Assembly: GCA_030428345.1 (NCBI GenBank)
Contig: JAUIBM010000049.1
Location: 1 to 10,593, forward strand
Length of the DNA stretch: 10,593 nucleotides
Direction of reading: 5' to 3'
From: Alphaproteobacteria bacterium
GTDB taxonomy: Bacteria; Pseudomonadota; Alphaproteobacteria; Rhizobiales; Rhizobiaceae
Shown in pieces: positions 1 through 7,099 of the stretch. Under the pieces are notes generated by a model. That model was not told where the DNA came from, searched no databases, and saw only the letters and a program-made list of their open reading frames with translations. Numbering within the stretch: position 1 is the first letter of the stretch; every line of letters begins with the position of its first letter. The translations under genes were made by a program, and so were the position numbers.

Positions 1-3000
1 AAGAGGCGCGCCTTCTCCGCCTCATAGGCTGCGATCGACGCGCTCTTGACGTGGCCGAACCCCTTCACTCTCTCGGGCTGGCGGGCGAGTTCGGCGGCAA
101 GGGCGCAATTGTGCTCGCCAAGCTCGCGAGACAGTTTGCCCACCAGCTTGATGTAGTCGGCGACCAGCCTCCGCTCTGTCCGGCGTTCATGGGTGTATCC
201 GAACGGATCGAGCGGCGTGCCGCGCAGGAATTTCATGCGTTGCGGCACCCCGAAGACCGGCCCGATCCACGGCCCGAAGGCGATCTTGCCCGGATGGCCG
301 GTTCGCGGGTCGGTGCGCGCGATGATCGGCGGCGCAAGGAGGTGGGTGATCTTGAAATCGCCCTCGAACTGGGCCTGCAATCTTTCGTGGAACGATTTGT
401 CCCGATGCAGCCGGGCGACCTCGTATTCGTCCTTGTAGGCCATCAGCTTGAAGGCGTTGCGCGCCACCGCCTCGGCAAACCCGTGCTGCGCGCCGATCCG
501 CGCTTCCGCCTCGCGCGCCTGCGCGACAAGGCGTGCGTATCGGCGGGCATAGGCCGCGCTCTGATACCGGGTGAGGAAGGCGCGGCGCGTCTCGACGATT
601 TCGTCCAGCGTCAGCGCTTCTTCCTGCGGCGCCTGCGCCAGCCCCGCGACCTCGCGGACGGCTTGCGGTTCGACAGCCGAACGCCGGCCCCAATCGAAGG
701 CGGCAAGGTTCATCGCCCTTGCCGTGCCGTTGAGTTCGATCGCCTGTCGTATCGCCGCAAGACTGATCGGCACCAGGCCCTTCTGCCAGGCGTGGCCGAG
801 CAGGAACATGTTGGAGGCAATGGCGTCGCCGAACAGCGCGCTCGCCAGGTCGCTGGACGATACGAGCGCCACCGCGTCGCCGCCGGCCGCGCGTTCGATG
901 GATTTCAGCGTCGCCGCCTTGCGGAAGTCGATCGCCGTGTTCTTCACGAAAGACGCCGTCGGCGCGAAATGATCGTCGATCACCGCATGCGTCCGCCCCC
1001 TGGAAAAGGTCGCCAGCGATCTGGGCGAGGCGGCCACCACCACGTCGAATCCGAGAACGAGGTCGCTTTCGCCCGCGCCGATGCGCACGGACGCCAGGTC
1101 GGCAGAAGAACGGGCAAGCTTGAGATGCGAGACGACCGCGCCGTTCTTCTGCGCAAGGCCCGTCTGGTCGAGCGTTTGCAGCGCGAGGCCGTCGATGTGG
1201 GCGGCCATGGCGAGGACGGCACTGACGGTAATCACCCCCGTCCCGCCGATACCGGTGAGCAGCATGTGATAGGGTTTGCCGCCAAGAACAGGCAATTGCG
1301 GCATTGGCAGCGCATCGGCGTCGAAGGTCCCGGCCCTCGCCTTCGGCTTGCGCAAGGAGCCGCCTTCGACAACCACGAAGCTCGGGCAGAACCCCTTCAC
1401 GCAGGAAAGATCGGTGTTGCAACTCGACTGGTTGATGCGGCGCTTGCGCCCGAATTCGGTCTCCTGCGGTTCGACGGAAATGCAGTTTGAAACGGCCGAA
1501 CAGTCGCCGCAGCCTTCGCAGACGAGTTCGTTGATGAAGGCGCGTTTGGTGGAGACGGGATAGTCGCCCTTCTTCCTGCGCCGGCGCTTTTCCGCGGCGC
1601 AGACCTGGTCGTAGATCAGCACGCTGACGCCGGGAAGCTCGCGCAATTCGCGCTGGACCGCATCGAGTTCGTCGCGATGGGCGAGGCTGACGCCCTTCGG
1701 CAGGCGCCCCTCCCAGACCTCCGGCTTTTCTGCAACGACGGCGACCCGCACCGCGCCCTCGGCCAGGACCTGGTCGATGATGTCGGTAACGCTCAGCTCG
1801 CCGTCATGCGGCTGCCCGCCGGTCATGGCGACGGCGTCGTTGTAGAGAATCTTGTAGGTGGTGTTCACCTTGGCGGCGATGGACGCGCGAATGGCCAGTA
1901 TGCCGGAGTGGAAGTAGGTGCCGTCGCCCATATTGGCGAAGACGTGCTTTTCGTCCGTGAATGGGGAAAGGCCGATCCAGCCGCCACCTTCCCCGCCCAT
2001 CTGGGTGAAGGTCGAGGTCCGGCGTTCCTCCAGCCCGATGACCATCATGTGGCAGCCAATGCCGGTAGTGGCGCGGCTGCCGTCAGGAACGCGGGTCGAA
2101 ACGCTGTGCGGACAGCCGGAGCAGAAATAGGGCTCGCGGGTAAGCGCGGGGCTATCGTCAGGCGCGGAAGCGACAATCGCATCGCTTTCGCGCAGATCGA
2201 CCCCGCCCGAGGGTTCGCCGTCCGCCAGCAGCCGCGAGACGATCTGCGCGACCAACCGGGCGTCGATCTCCCCGCGCGCCGGCAGTAGCGGCGCGCCGTC
2301 CGGTCCGGCCTTGCCGAAAATCGCGGGCCGCTCGTCGGCGGCCATGTTGTAAAGCGCGTCCTTGATCTGCTCCTCGATGATCGAGCGCTTCTCCTCGACA
2401 ACGAGCAGTCTTTCGCAACGCCGGGCGAAGGAGCGGACGCCATCGCCCTCCAGCGGCCAGACCATCCCGACCTTGTAGAGGCCGATGCCGAGTTCTTGCG
2501 CCCTGCCCTCGTCGATGCCGAGCAGCGCCAGCGCGCTCTTCAGGTCGAGCCAGGACTTGCCGGTGGAGACGATGCCGAGCCGAACCTTGCCCTGCCCGGG
2601 CATCCAGATCGCCTTGTCCAGCGCGTTTGCGCGGGCAAAGGCCCTTGCGGCATCCATCTTGAGCTCCAGCCGCCGCTCCATGTCGTGCGGACCGTCCGGC
2701 CAGCGCAGCGACAGGCCGCCCGGCGCGAATTGCTCCTGCGGAACGGCGATGGCGGGCCGCTGCGGATCAACCTCGATGGTGGCCGAACTCTCCACGATCT
2801 CGGTCTGGCATTTGAAGCCGACCCAGGCGCCGCTGTAGCGACTCATCGCCCAGCCAAGCAGGCCGTAGTCGAGATATTCGCCAACCCCGGCCGGAGAGAG
2901 CAGCGGCACCATGGCGGAGATCAGATTGTGCTCGCTCTGGTGCGGCAGGGTCGAGGACACGGCGCCATGATCGTCGCCCACCAGCAGCAAGACGCCGCCA

Positions 3001-3461
3001 TTCGGATTGGTGCCAACCGCGTTTGCGTGGCGAATGACGTCCATGCTGCGGTCGACGCCCGGCCCCTTGCCGTACCACATGGCGAAAACGCCGTCATAGC
3101 GCACGCCGGAGAACATCGCGGTCTGCTGCGTGCCCCAGACGGCGGTCGCGGCCATGTCCTCGTTGAGGCCGGGATGAAAGCGGATATGGTTCTGGTCGAG
3201 ATATTTCCTGGCGCGACCCATCTCCCGGTCGAAGCCGGCGAGCGGCGAGCCGCGATAGCCCGAAACATAGCCCGCCGTGTTCAGCCCCGCTGCGAGATCG
3301 CGCTGGCGCTGCATCATCGGCAGCCGCGTCAGGGCCTGCGTGCCGGATACCAGGATGCGCCCGCGCTCCAGCGTGTAGCGCTCGTCGAGCGAGGTGGGAG
3401 GCTTTTCGGCTGGCTTGGCGGCGGCTTCGATTCCGCCGGTTCCGGTCGCGGCGTCAACCAT
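1..3461 (-). CDS. Fused indolepyruvate ferredoxin oxidoreductase (IorA-IorB type), C-terminus cut by window edge
   Basis: Translating the minus strand from ATG at 3461 gives one uninterrupted frame of about 1153 codons to the left edge, close to the full length of fused family members (about 1150-1190 residues from memory). The family oxidatively decarboxylates aryl- or branched 2-oxoacids to acyl-CoA and reduces ferredoxin, using thiamine diphosphate and Fe-S clusters in the cytoplasm. Visible: an N-terminal pyruvate-ferredoxin-oxidoreductase-like domain (GYRGSPLAGFD, then HPGLNED); a TPP site starting GDG at residues 512-514; cysteines at 648, 651, 654 and 660 (CEGCGDC) and at 681, 687 and 692 (CNTDLSC, GFCP) for Fe-S binding; then an IorB-like gamma domain opening near residue 733 with GIGGTGV; then a long C-terminal region. 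The start is set by TGATG overlap with the upstream FAD gene, with a GGGGGAA stretch upstream, so translation is probably coupled. The exact 2-oxoacid substrate cannot be read from the sequence. Confidence 0.93.
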   Translation of the reverse strand, partial: MVDAATGTGGIEAAAKPAEKPPTSLDERYTLERGRILVSGTQALTRLPMMQRQRDLAAGLNTAGYVSGYRGSPLAGFDREMGRARKYLDQNHIRFHPGLNEDMAATAVWGTQQTAMFSGVRYDGVFAMWYGKGPGVDRSMDVIRHANAVGTNPNGGVLLLVGDDHGAVSSTLPHQSEHNLISAMVPLLSPAGVGEYLDYGLLGWAMSRYSGAWVGFKCQTEIVESSATIEVDPQRPAIAVPQEQFAPGGLSLRWPDGPHDMERRLELKMDAARAFARANALDKAIWMPGQGKVRLGIVSTGKSWLDLKSALALLGIDEGRAQELGIGLYKVGMVWPLEGDGVRSFARRCERLLVVEEKRSIIEEQIKDALYNMAADERPAIFGKAGPDGAPLLPARGEIDARLVAQIVSRLLADGEPSGGVDLRESDAIVASAPDDSPALTREPYFCSGCPHSVSTRVPDGSRATTGIGCHMMVIGLEERRTSTFTQMGGEGGGWIGLSPFTDEKHVFANMGDGTYFHSGILAIRASIAAKVNTTYKILYNDAVAMTGGQPHDGELSVTDIIDQVLAEGAVRVAVVAEKPEVWEGRLPKGVSLAHRDELDAVQRELRELPGVSVLIYDQVCAAEKRRRRKKGDYPVSTKRAFINELVCEGCGDCSAVSNCISVEPQETEFGRKRRINQSSCNTDLSCVKGFCPSFVVVEGGSLRKPKARAGTFDADALPMPQLPVLGGKPYHMLLTGIGGTGVITVSAVLAMAAHIDGLALQTLDQTGLAQKNGAVVSHLKLARSSADLASVRIGAGESDLVLGFDVVVAASPRSLATFSRGRTHAVIDDHFAPTASFVKNTAIDFRKAATLKSIERAAGGDAVALVSSSDLASALFGDAIASNMFLLGHAWQKGLVPISLAAIRQAIELNGTARAMNLAAFDWGRRSAVEPQAVREVAGLAQAPQEEALTLDEIVETRRAFLTRYQSAAYARRYARLVAQAREAEARIGAQHGFAEAVARNAFKLMAYKDEYEVARLHRDKSFHERLQAQFEGDFKITHLLAPPIIARTDPRTGHPGKIAFGPWIGPVFGVPQRMKFLRGTPLDPFGYTHERRTERRLVADYIKLVGKLSRELGEHNCALAAELARQPERVKGFGHVKSASIAAYEAEKARL

Positions 3462-4906
3462 CAGCGATTTCCCCCGGCCCGGAGATCCGGCATGTCGAAG
3501 ATGCGGCCCCGATTGAGAATGAGATTGGGATCGAAGGCGCGTTTCAGTCTTCGCATGGCGTCCATTTCCATTTCTGTCCGCATCAGCGGCAACCAGTTCT
3601 TCTTGTCGAGTCCGATCCCGTGTTCGGCAGAGATCGAACCTCCGGCCGAAGCGACCTCCTCATAAACGGCGCGCGCGAGCGGGGCGCCCGCGTCGCTTTG
3701 AACGAGATAATGCAAATTGCCGTCTCCCAGATGGCCGAAGACATAGAATCGGGCATCTGGGTCGAGCGACCGGATGCGCGCCGTTGCGGCGTCGAGGAAC
3801 GTCTGCATGCCCGCCAGAGGCACCGAGATGTCGAAGCCGGCAACCTTGTCCATGGTGAATATGAACTCGCTGCAGTCGTCGCGCAATTTCCAGATGGCCT
3901 GCATGTCCGCGATCGAACGGGAGAGTATGGCGTCGTCCACCAGCCCCTCCTCCATTGCCTGCATCAGCGCGGCCTCGAACGCCGCCCCGTCATGCGCCTC
4001 GTCCTGGCCCTGCATTTCGATGATGGCGTAGCATCCCGCCCCGTTGGCGAGCGGCGCCCGCGATGCGGAGACGCCGACGGCGCCTTCATAGACCGGGGGG
4101 AAGACAATCTCGAATGCGGAGAGTATGAGGCCGAGGCGGGCCCTCAGGCGGCTAAGCAGCGCAAGCGCTGCGTCCAGCGAGGGCAGCGCTACAAGGGCGT
4201 TCATTTCAACCCGTGGGGCCGGATGCAATTTCAGGCAAGCCCTGGCAACCACTCCGAGCGTGCCTTCGGAGCCAACGAAAACCTGGCTCAGGTCATAGCC
4301 GCTATTGTCCTTGGCCAGCCCGCGGAGGGAAGACAGCACCGCCCCGTCGGCCAGCGCCACTTCAAGTCCCAGCACCTGCGCGCGGAACATGCCGTAGCGC
4401 AGGACGCGAATTCCCCCGGCATTGCAGGCGACATTGCCGCCAATGGTCGCGGTGCCGCGCGAACCGATATCGACCCCGAGAAGGAACCCCGCCGCGTTCG
4501 CGATCTGCTGCACCGTTTCGAGCGGCGCGCCGGCTTCGGCAATGACATGGCCCGCGAGCGCGTCGACCGGCCCGACCGCGTTCATGCGCTCCATGGAGAG
4601 CGCCACTTCGCCGGGGAGCGACCGCGCTCCGCCCGACAATCCGGTCCGCCCGCCCTGTATGACGACCGGCAGGCCGAGCGCATTGCAGGCCGAGAGCATG
4701 TCCGCAAGCTGGGCGGTATCGCGCGGCCTCATCAACAGCAGCGGCGGCGCGCCCTCGCCATCCGTCGCATCGCGCCGGTACCCGGGCCCGATGTCGGCGT
4801 CGCGCAGCACCGCATTGGAGTCCACCCGGCCCGAGAGCCGCTGCAACAGCGCCTCCACGCGATCATGCATGGCGCGCGGCCCGGTGAAGACAAGCGAACA
4901 GGACAT
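3461..4906 (-). CDS. FAD-binding oxidoreductase, GlcD / D-2-hydroxyacid dehydrogenase type
   Basis: A 481-residue protein with the vanillyl-alcohol-oxidase FAD fold of the D-lactate, glycolate (GlcD) and D-2-hydroxyglutarate dehydrogenases. The family oxidises a 2-hydroxyacid to a 2-oxoacid and passes electrons to a quinone, electron-transfer flavoprotein or similar acceptor. FAD-site motifs are GGRTGLSGG (85-93), GTATIGGNVACNAGG (151-165) and GSEGTLGVV (212-220). The C-terminal cap domain has GHLGDGNLHY (391-400), whose histidines bind metal in relatives, and SAEHGIG (426-432). The usual C-terminal NPGK-like motif reads NRGR at 465-468. Its stop codon overlaps the start of the ferredoxin oxidoreductase by one base, so the two form an operon and probably act in sequence. 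No good ribosome binding site precedes ATG at 4906; ATG at 4870 (residue 13, MHDRVEALL) is an equally plausible start. Whether the substrate is lactate, 2-hydroxyglutarate or an aromatic lactate is not visible. Confidence 0.9.
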   Translation of the reverse strand: MSCSLVFTGPRAMHDRVEALLQRLSGRVDSNAVLRDADIGPGYRRDATDGEGAPPLLLMRPRDTAQLADMLSACNALGLPVVIQGGRTGLSGGARSLPGEVALSMERMNAVGPVDALAGHVIAEAGAPLETVQQIANAAGFLLGVDIGSRGTATIGGNVACNAGGIRVLRYGMFRAQVLGLEVALADGAVLSSLRGLAKDNSGYDLSQVFVGSEGTLGVVARACLKLHPAPRVEMNALVALPSLDAALALLSRLRARLGLILSAFEIVFPPVYEGAVGVSASRAPLANGAGCYAIIEMQGQDEAHDGAAFEAALMQAMEEGLVDDAILSRSIADMQAIWKLRDDCSEFIFTMDKVAGFDISVPLAGMQTFLDAATARIRSLDPDARFYVFGHLGDGNLHYLVQSDAGAPLARAVYEEVASAGGSISAEHGIGLDKKNWLPLMRTEMEMDAMRRLKRAFDPNLILNRGRIFDMPDLRAGGNR

Positions 4907-4978
4907 GACTGCGGCAAATGGGAATACCGGAACGGCCGGGCAACTGGGCTTTCCTGCAACGCATGGAAGGAAGGGTGA

Positions 4979-4996
4979 TATAGCGGGGACGCTATA
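4979..4996. promoter_or_regulatory. Perfect 7-4-7 palindrome, candidate operator
   Basis: TATAGCG, a GGGA spacer, then CGCTATA forms a perfect inverted repeat in the divergent gap between the FAD oxidoreductase and the GntR regulator. Length and position suit a dimeric repressor. It overlaps a TATAGC stretch that could be the -10 of a minus-strand promoter with TTGACA at 5016-5011, although the 14-bp spacing is short. Binding by the adjacent GntR protein is inference only. Confidence 0.5.
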
Positions 4997-5009
4997 CGCG
5001 TTTGCATAT

Positions 5010-5020
5010 TTGTCAAACCT
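5010..5020. promoter_or_regulatory. FadR-like operator match overlapping a minus-strand TTGACA box
   Basis: TTGTCAAACCT matches the FadR-subfamily pattern TNGTNNNACNA at every fixed position except the last. The complement of 5011-5016 reads TTGACA, a perfect -35 hexamer facing the catabolic operon. The surrounding 4990-5035 stretch is the AT-richest part of the window, as expected for a promoter region. A plus-strand promoter, TTTGCA (5001-5006) with TTTAAT (5025-5030) at 18-bp spacing, is possible but weak. Confidence 0.4.
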
Positions 5021-5079
5021 ATATTTTAATTACCTATGGCCTTTGGCCGGCAAACATGCCATCCCCTGATTGGCGCGTT

Positions 5080-5085
5080 GGAGGA
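5080..5085 (+). promoter_or_regulatory. Ribosome binding site fixing the GntR start
   Basis: GGAGGA lies nine bases before ATG at 5095. This favours 5095 over the in-frame ATG at 5002, whose extra 31 residues do not look like GntR sequence and would cover the candidate promoter region. Confidence 0.8.
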
Positions 5086-5094
5086 GCCGCTCTC

Positions 5095-5847
5095 ATGGTA
5101 TTGAACTACGACACGGTCGTGCGGTCGGGCATCGCCAGGCAGATCGCCGACAACATCCGCGACGCCATCATGAATGGCGACCTGAAGGTGGACGAGCGGC
5201 TGCCGACCGAGGACGAACTGGCGAAGCGCTTCGGCATTTCGCGGCCCACCGTGCGCGAGGCGCTGAAGCGGCTCGCAGCGCAGAACCTCATCCGGTCCAG
5301 GCGCGGCCCGCTGGGGGGCAATTTCGTGCGGCGGCCGGACCCGGAGGGGTTGTCGAAGGCGATCACCGGCGCCGCGACCCTGATGGTGGGCATGGGCGCG
5401 TTCGACATCGACGAGATCATCGCCGCGCGCCAGGAAACCGAGTCGGTTTGCTGCCGGCTCGCCTGCGACAGACGCACGGAAGAGCATCTTGAGAGAATGG
5501 CGGCGGAAATTGCCGTCCAGCGCGACAAGGCGACGAGCGACGAGGAGTTCTGCGCCTCCGATGTCCGCTTCCACCGCGCGCTTGTGGACGCGACCGACAA
5601 TGGCCCGCTGCAATTGATGATGTACACCGTCATCGAGGCCTTCATCCCGATCACCAACCTGATCGTCTTTCGCATTCGCGAACGCCGCCAGGTGGTCGAA
5701 CTGCATGTCGGGCTGCTCGACGCCATTCGCTGCAGGGACAGCGAACGGGCCATCGCGCTGCTCTCCACCCTGCTCGCCTATCTGCAGGAAAATTACGCCA
5801 AGGCCCAGCGCGCCCGCGAGGAACGCAAGCGGACCGCCACGGCCTGA
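5095..5847 (+). CDS. GntR-family transcriptional regulator, FadR subfamily with FCD ligand domain
   Basis: A 250-residue DNA-binding protein. Residues 8-80 form the winged helix-turn-helix, with the signature LPTEDELAKRFGISRPTVRE at 36-55 and the wing near GPLGGNFVRR (71-80). Residues from about 100 to 235 are an all-helical FCD domain, which in relatives binds small organic acids, often through a metal. Candidate metal ligands are Asp156, His160 (in DVRFH) and His204; a further histidine expected between the last two in many FCD proteins is not evident. The start is fixed by GGAGGA nine bases upstream. It is transcribed divergently from the FAD/ferredoxin oxidoreductase operon and 45 bp upstream of the AcuI-like gene, so it probably controls one or both units in response to a hydroxy- or oxoacid. 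FadR-subfamily relatives such as LldR, GlcC and PdhR sense such acids. The ligand here is unknown. Confidence 0.92.
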   Translation: MVLNYDTVVRSGIARQIADNIRDAIMNGDLKVDERLPTEDELAKRFGISRPTVREALKRLAAQNLIRSRRGPLGGNFVRRPDPEGLSKAITGAATLMVGMGAFDIDEIIAARQETESVCCRLACDRRTEEHLERMAAEIAVQRDKATSDEEFCASDVRFHRALVDATDNGPLQLMMYTVIEAFIPITNLIVFRIRERRQVVELHVGLLDAIRCRDSERAIALLSTLLAYLQENYAKAQRAREERKRTATA

Positions 5848-5892
5848 ACATCCGCAAACCGAAGACAGAGGAACCCGAAAGGGGATTGCACC

Positions 5893-6891
5893 ATGACCGA
5901 TACCTTCACCGCCATGCTGATCAGCGACGTCGACGGAAAGCCGAAGGCCGGCTTTCAACAGATCGGCCTTTCCGACCTGCCCGCCCACGACATCCTGGTC
6001 GAGATCGCCTTTTCGACGATCAACTACAAGGACGCGCTCGCCCTGACCGGCAAGGGCCGGATCGCGCGCCGCATGCCCATGGTCGCGGGGATCGACCTGG
6101 CCGGGACCGTCGTTGAGTCCGCCTCCCCCGACTGGAAGGCGGGCGACAAGGTCATCGTCAATGGCTGGGGCCTGTCCGAGACCGAATGGGGCGCCTATTC
6201 CCGCTATCAGCGCGTCAAGCCCGAATGGCTGGTGCGCCAGCCCGAGGGGCTGAGCCAGAAGGACGCCATGGCGATCGGAACCGCCGGCTACACCTCCGCG
6301 CTTTGCGTCGAGGCGCTGGAAAAATGGGGGACCATCAAGCCGGGCGAAGGCGAGGTGCTGGTCACCGGAGCCGCCGGCGGGGTCGGGTCGGTCGCGATCA
6401 GCCTTCTTTCGCACAAGGGATACCGCGTCACCGCCTCCACCGGGCGGCCCGAGACGCATGACTACCTGAAGAGCCTTGGCGCAAGCGCCTTCGTCGATCG
6501 CGCGCAGCTGGCCGAAAAGGGCAAACCCCTGCAAAACGAACGCTGGAGCGGGGCGGTCGATGCGGTCGGCTCCACCACGCTCGCCAATGTGCTGGCGCAG
6601 ACCGTCTATGGCGGCGCCGTTGCCGCCTGCGGCCTGGCCGGGGGAGCTGATCTGCCGGCGACCGTGATGCCGCACATCCTGCGGTCGGTCGCGCTGCTGG
6701 GCGTCGATTCGGTCATGGCGCCGCTCGACAAGCGCCAAAGCGCCTGGTCGCTCCTCGAAAAGCATCTGGACAGGAAGCATCTCGAGACGCTGACCATGGC
6801 AGTCGAGCCGATGTCGAAACTGCCCGAACTTGCGTCGGCGATGATCGCCGGTCAGATTCGCGGCCGCGTCGTCATCGACATGTCGCTCTAG
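5893..6891 (+). CDS. acuI: Acrylyl-CoA reductase-like zinc-free MDR oxidoreductase (AcuI/YhdH family)
   Basis: A 332-residue cytoplasmic quinone-oxidoreductase-type medium-chain dehydrogenase. Characterised AcuI enzymes reduce acryloyl-CoA to propionyl-CoA with NADPH, detoxifying acryloyl-CoA made during 3-hydroxypropionate or DMSP breakdown. Family markers are INYKDALALTGKG (43-55), PMVAGIDLAGTV (62-73), GWGLSETEWGAYS (91-103) and the nucleotide-binding loop GAAGGVG (159-165). Length matches the family (about 325-335). An AAAGGGG stretch 9 bases ahead of ATG at 5893 serves as ribosome binding site. The gene starts 45 bp after the gntR stop and is probably co-transcribed with it. Family membership is clear; whether acryloyl-CoA or another 2-enoyl-CoA is the in vivo substrate, and whether it shares a pathway with the divergent operon, is inferred. 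Confidence 0.9.
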   Translation: MTDTFTAMLISDVDGKPKAGFQQIGLSDLPAHDILVEIAFSTINYKDALALTGKGRIARRMPMVAGIDLAGTVVESASPDWKAGDKVIVNGWGLSETEWGAYSRYQRVKPEWLVRQPEGLSQKDAMAIGTAGYTSALCVEALEKWGTIKPGEGEVLVTGAAGGVGSVAISLLSHKGYRVTASTGRPETHDYLKSLGASAFVDRAQLAEKGKPLQNERWSGAVDAVGSTTLANVLAQTVYGGAVAACGLAGGADLPATVMPHILRSVALLGVDSVMAPLDKRQSAWSLLEKHLDRKHLETLTMAVEPMSKLPELASAMIAGQIRGRVVIDMSL

Positions 6892-6921
6892 GAGCGTCCC
6901 GCAACACGGCAAGGGCAAGCG

Positions 6922-6959
6922 CCAGGCGGGGCGGGCAGCGACATTTTCAAGCCGCCTGG
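6922..6959 (+). repeat. 8-bp inverted repeat downstream of acuI
   Basis: CCAGGCGG (6922-6929) and its exact reverse complement CCGCCTGG (6952-6959) flank a 22-base loop, starting 30 bases after the acuI stop. With no T-run after the stem it is not a classic intrinsic terminator, but it may stabilise or end the gntR-acuI transcript. A second compact stem, CCGCCC/GGGCGG, lies at 6975-6988. Confidence 0.4.
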
Positions 6960-7014
6960 AAAGCGCCACCGTTTCCGCCCCTGGGCGGCGCCGTTGGCTT
7001 ACGCGCAGTTTGCG

Positions 7015-7032
7015 CCGGGGCGCCCGCCCCGG
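7015..7032. repeat. GC-only hairpin between acuI and the caspase gene
   Basis: CCGGGG (7015-7020) and CCCCGG (7027-7032) pair across a six-base loop; the palindrome extends inward by two more pairs in duplex DNA. No T-run follows on either strand. It may be part of a transcript end or just a product of the extreme local GC content. Confidence 0.35.
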
Positions 7033-7044
7033 GCCGCCGGCGGC

Positions 7045-7087
7045 TTGCATCCCTTGCAAACAAGACTCGCCATGTTACGCTCCGTAA
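7045..7087 (+). promoter_or_regulatory. Two small palindromes upstream of the caspase-like gene
   Basis: TTGCA, five bases, TGCAA (7045-7059) and TTACG, CTC, CGTAA (7075-7087) both sit in the last 55 bp before the caspase start. The second ends two bases before the GGAGGG ribosome binding site (7089-7094). No convincing -35/-10 pair was found; TTGCAA (7054-7059) could be a -35 but lacks a well-spaced -10. Either palindrome could be an operator, and the second could affect ribosome access in RNA. Confidence 0.3.
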
Positions 7088-7099
7088 TGGAGGGTTCGC

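Noticed and set aside
51..3665. Long plus-strand open frames opposite the ferredoxin oxidoreductase (for example 51-1490 and 2496-3665)
   Set aside because: They mirror the codon structure of the real minus-strand gene, are Arg/Gly/Ala-rich with no family motifs, and are expected in high-GC DNA.
3620..4978. 452-codon plus-strand open frame
   Set aside because: Antisense of the FAD oxidoreductase, whose motifs are unambiguous.
5002..5094. Extended start of the GntR regulator at ATG 5002
   Set aside because: The added residues do not resemble the family, there is no ribosome binding site, and it would cover the candidate promoter region; GGAGGA before 5095 decides the start.
5026..7059. 677-codon minus-strand open frame covering gntR and acuI
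   Set aside because: It is antisense to two genes with clear family motifs and good ribosome binding sites, and its translation is low-complexity with no recognisable domain.
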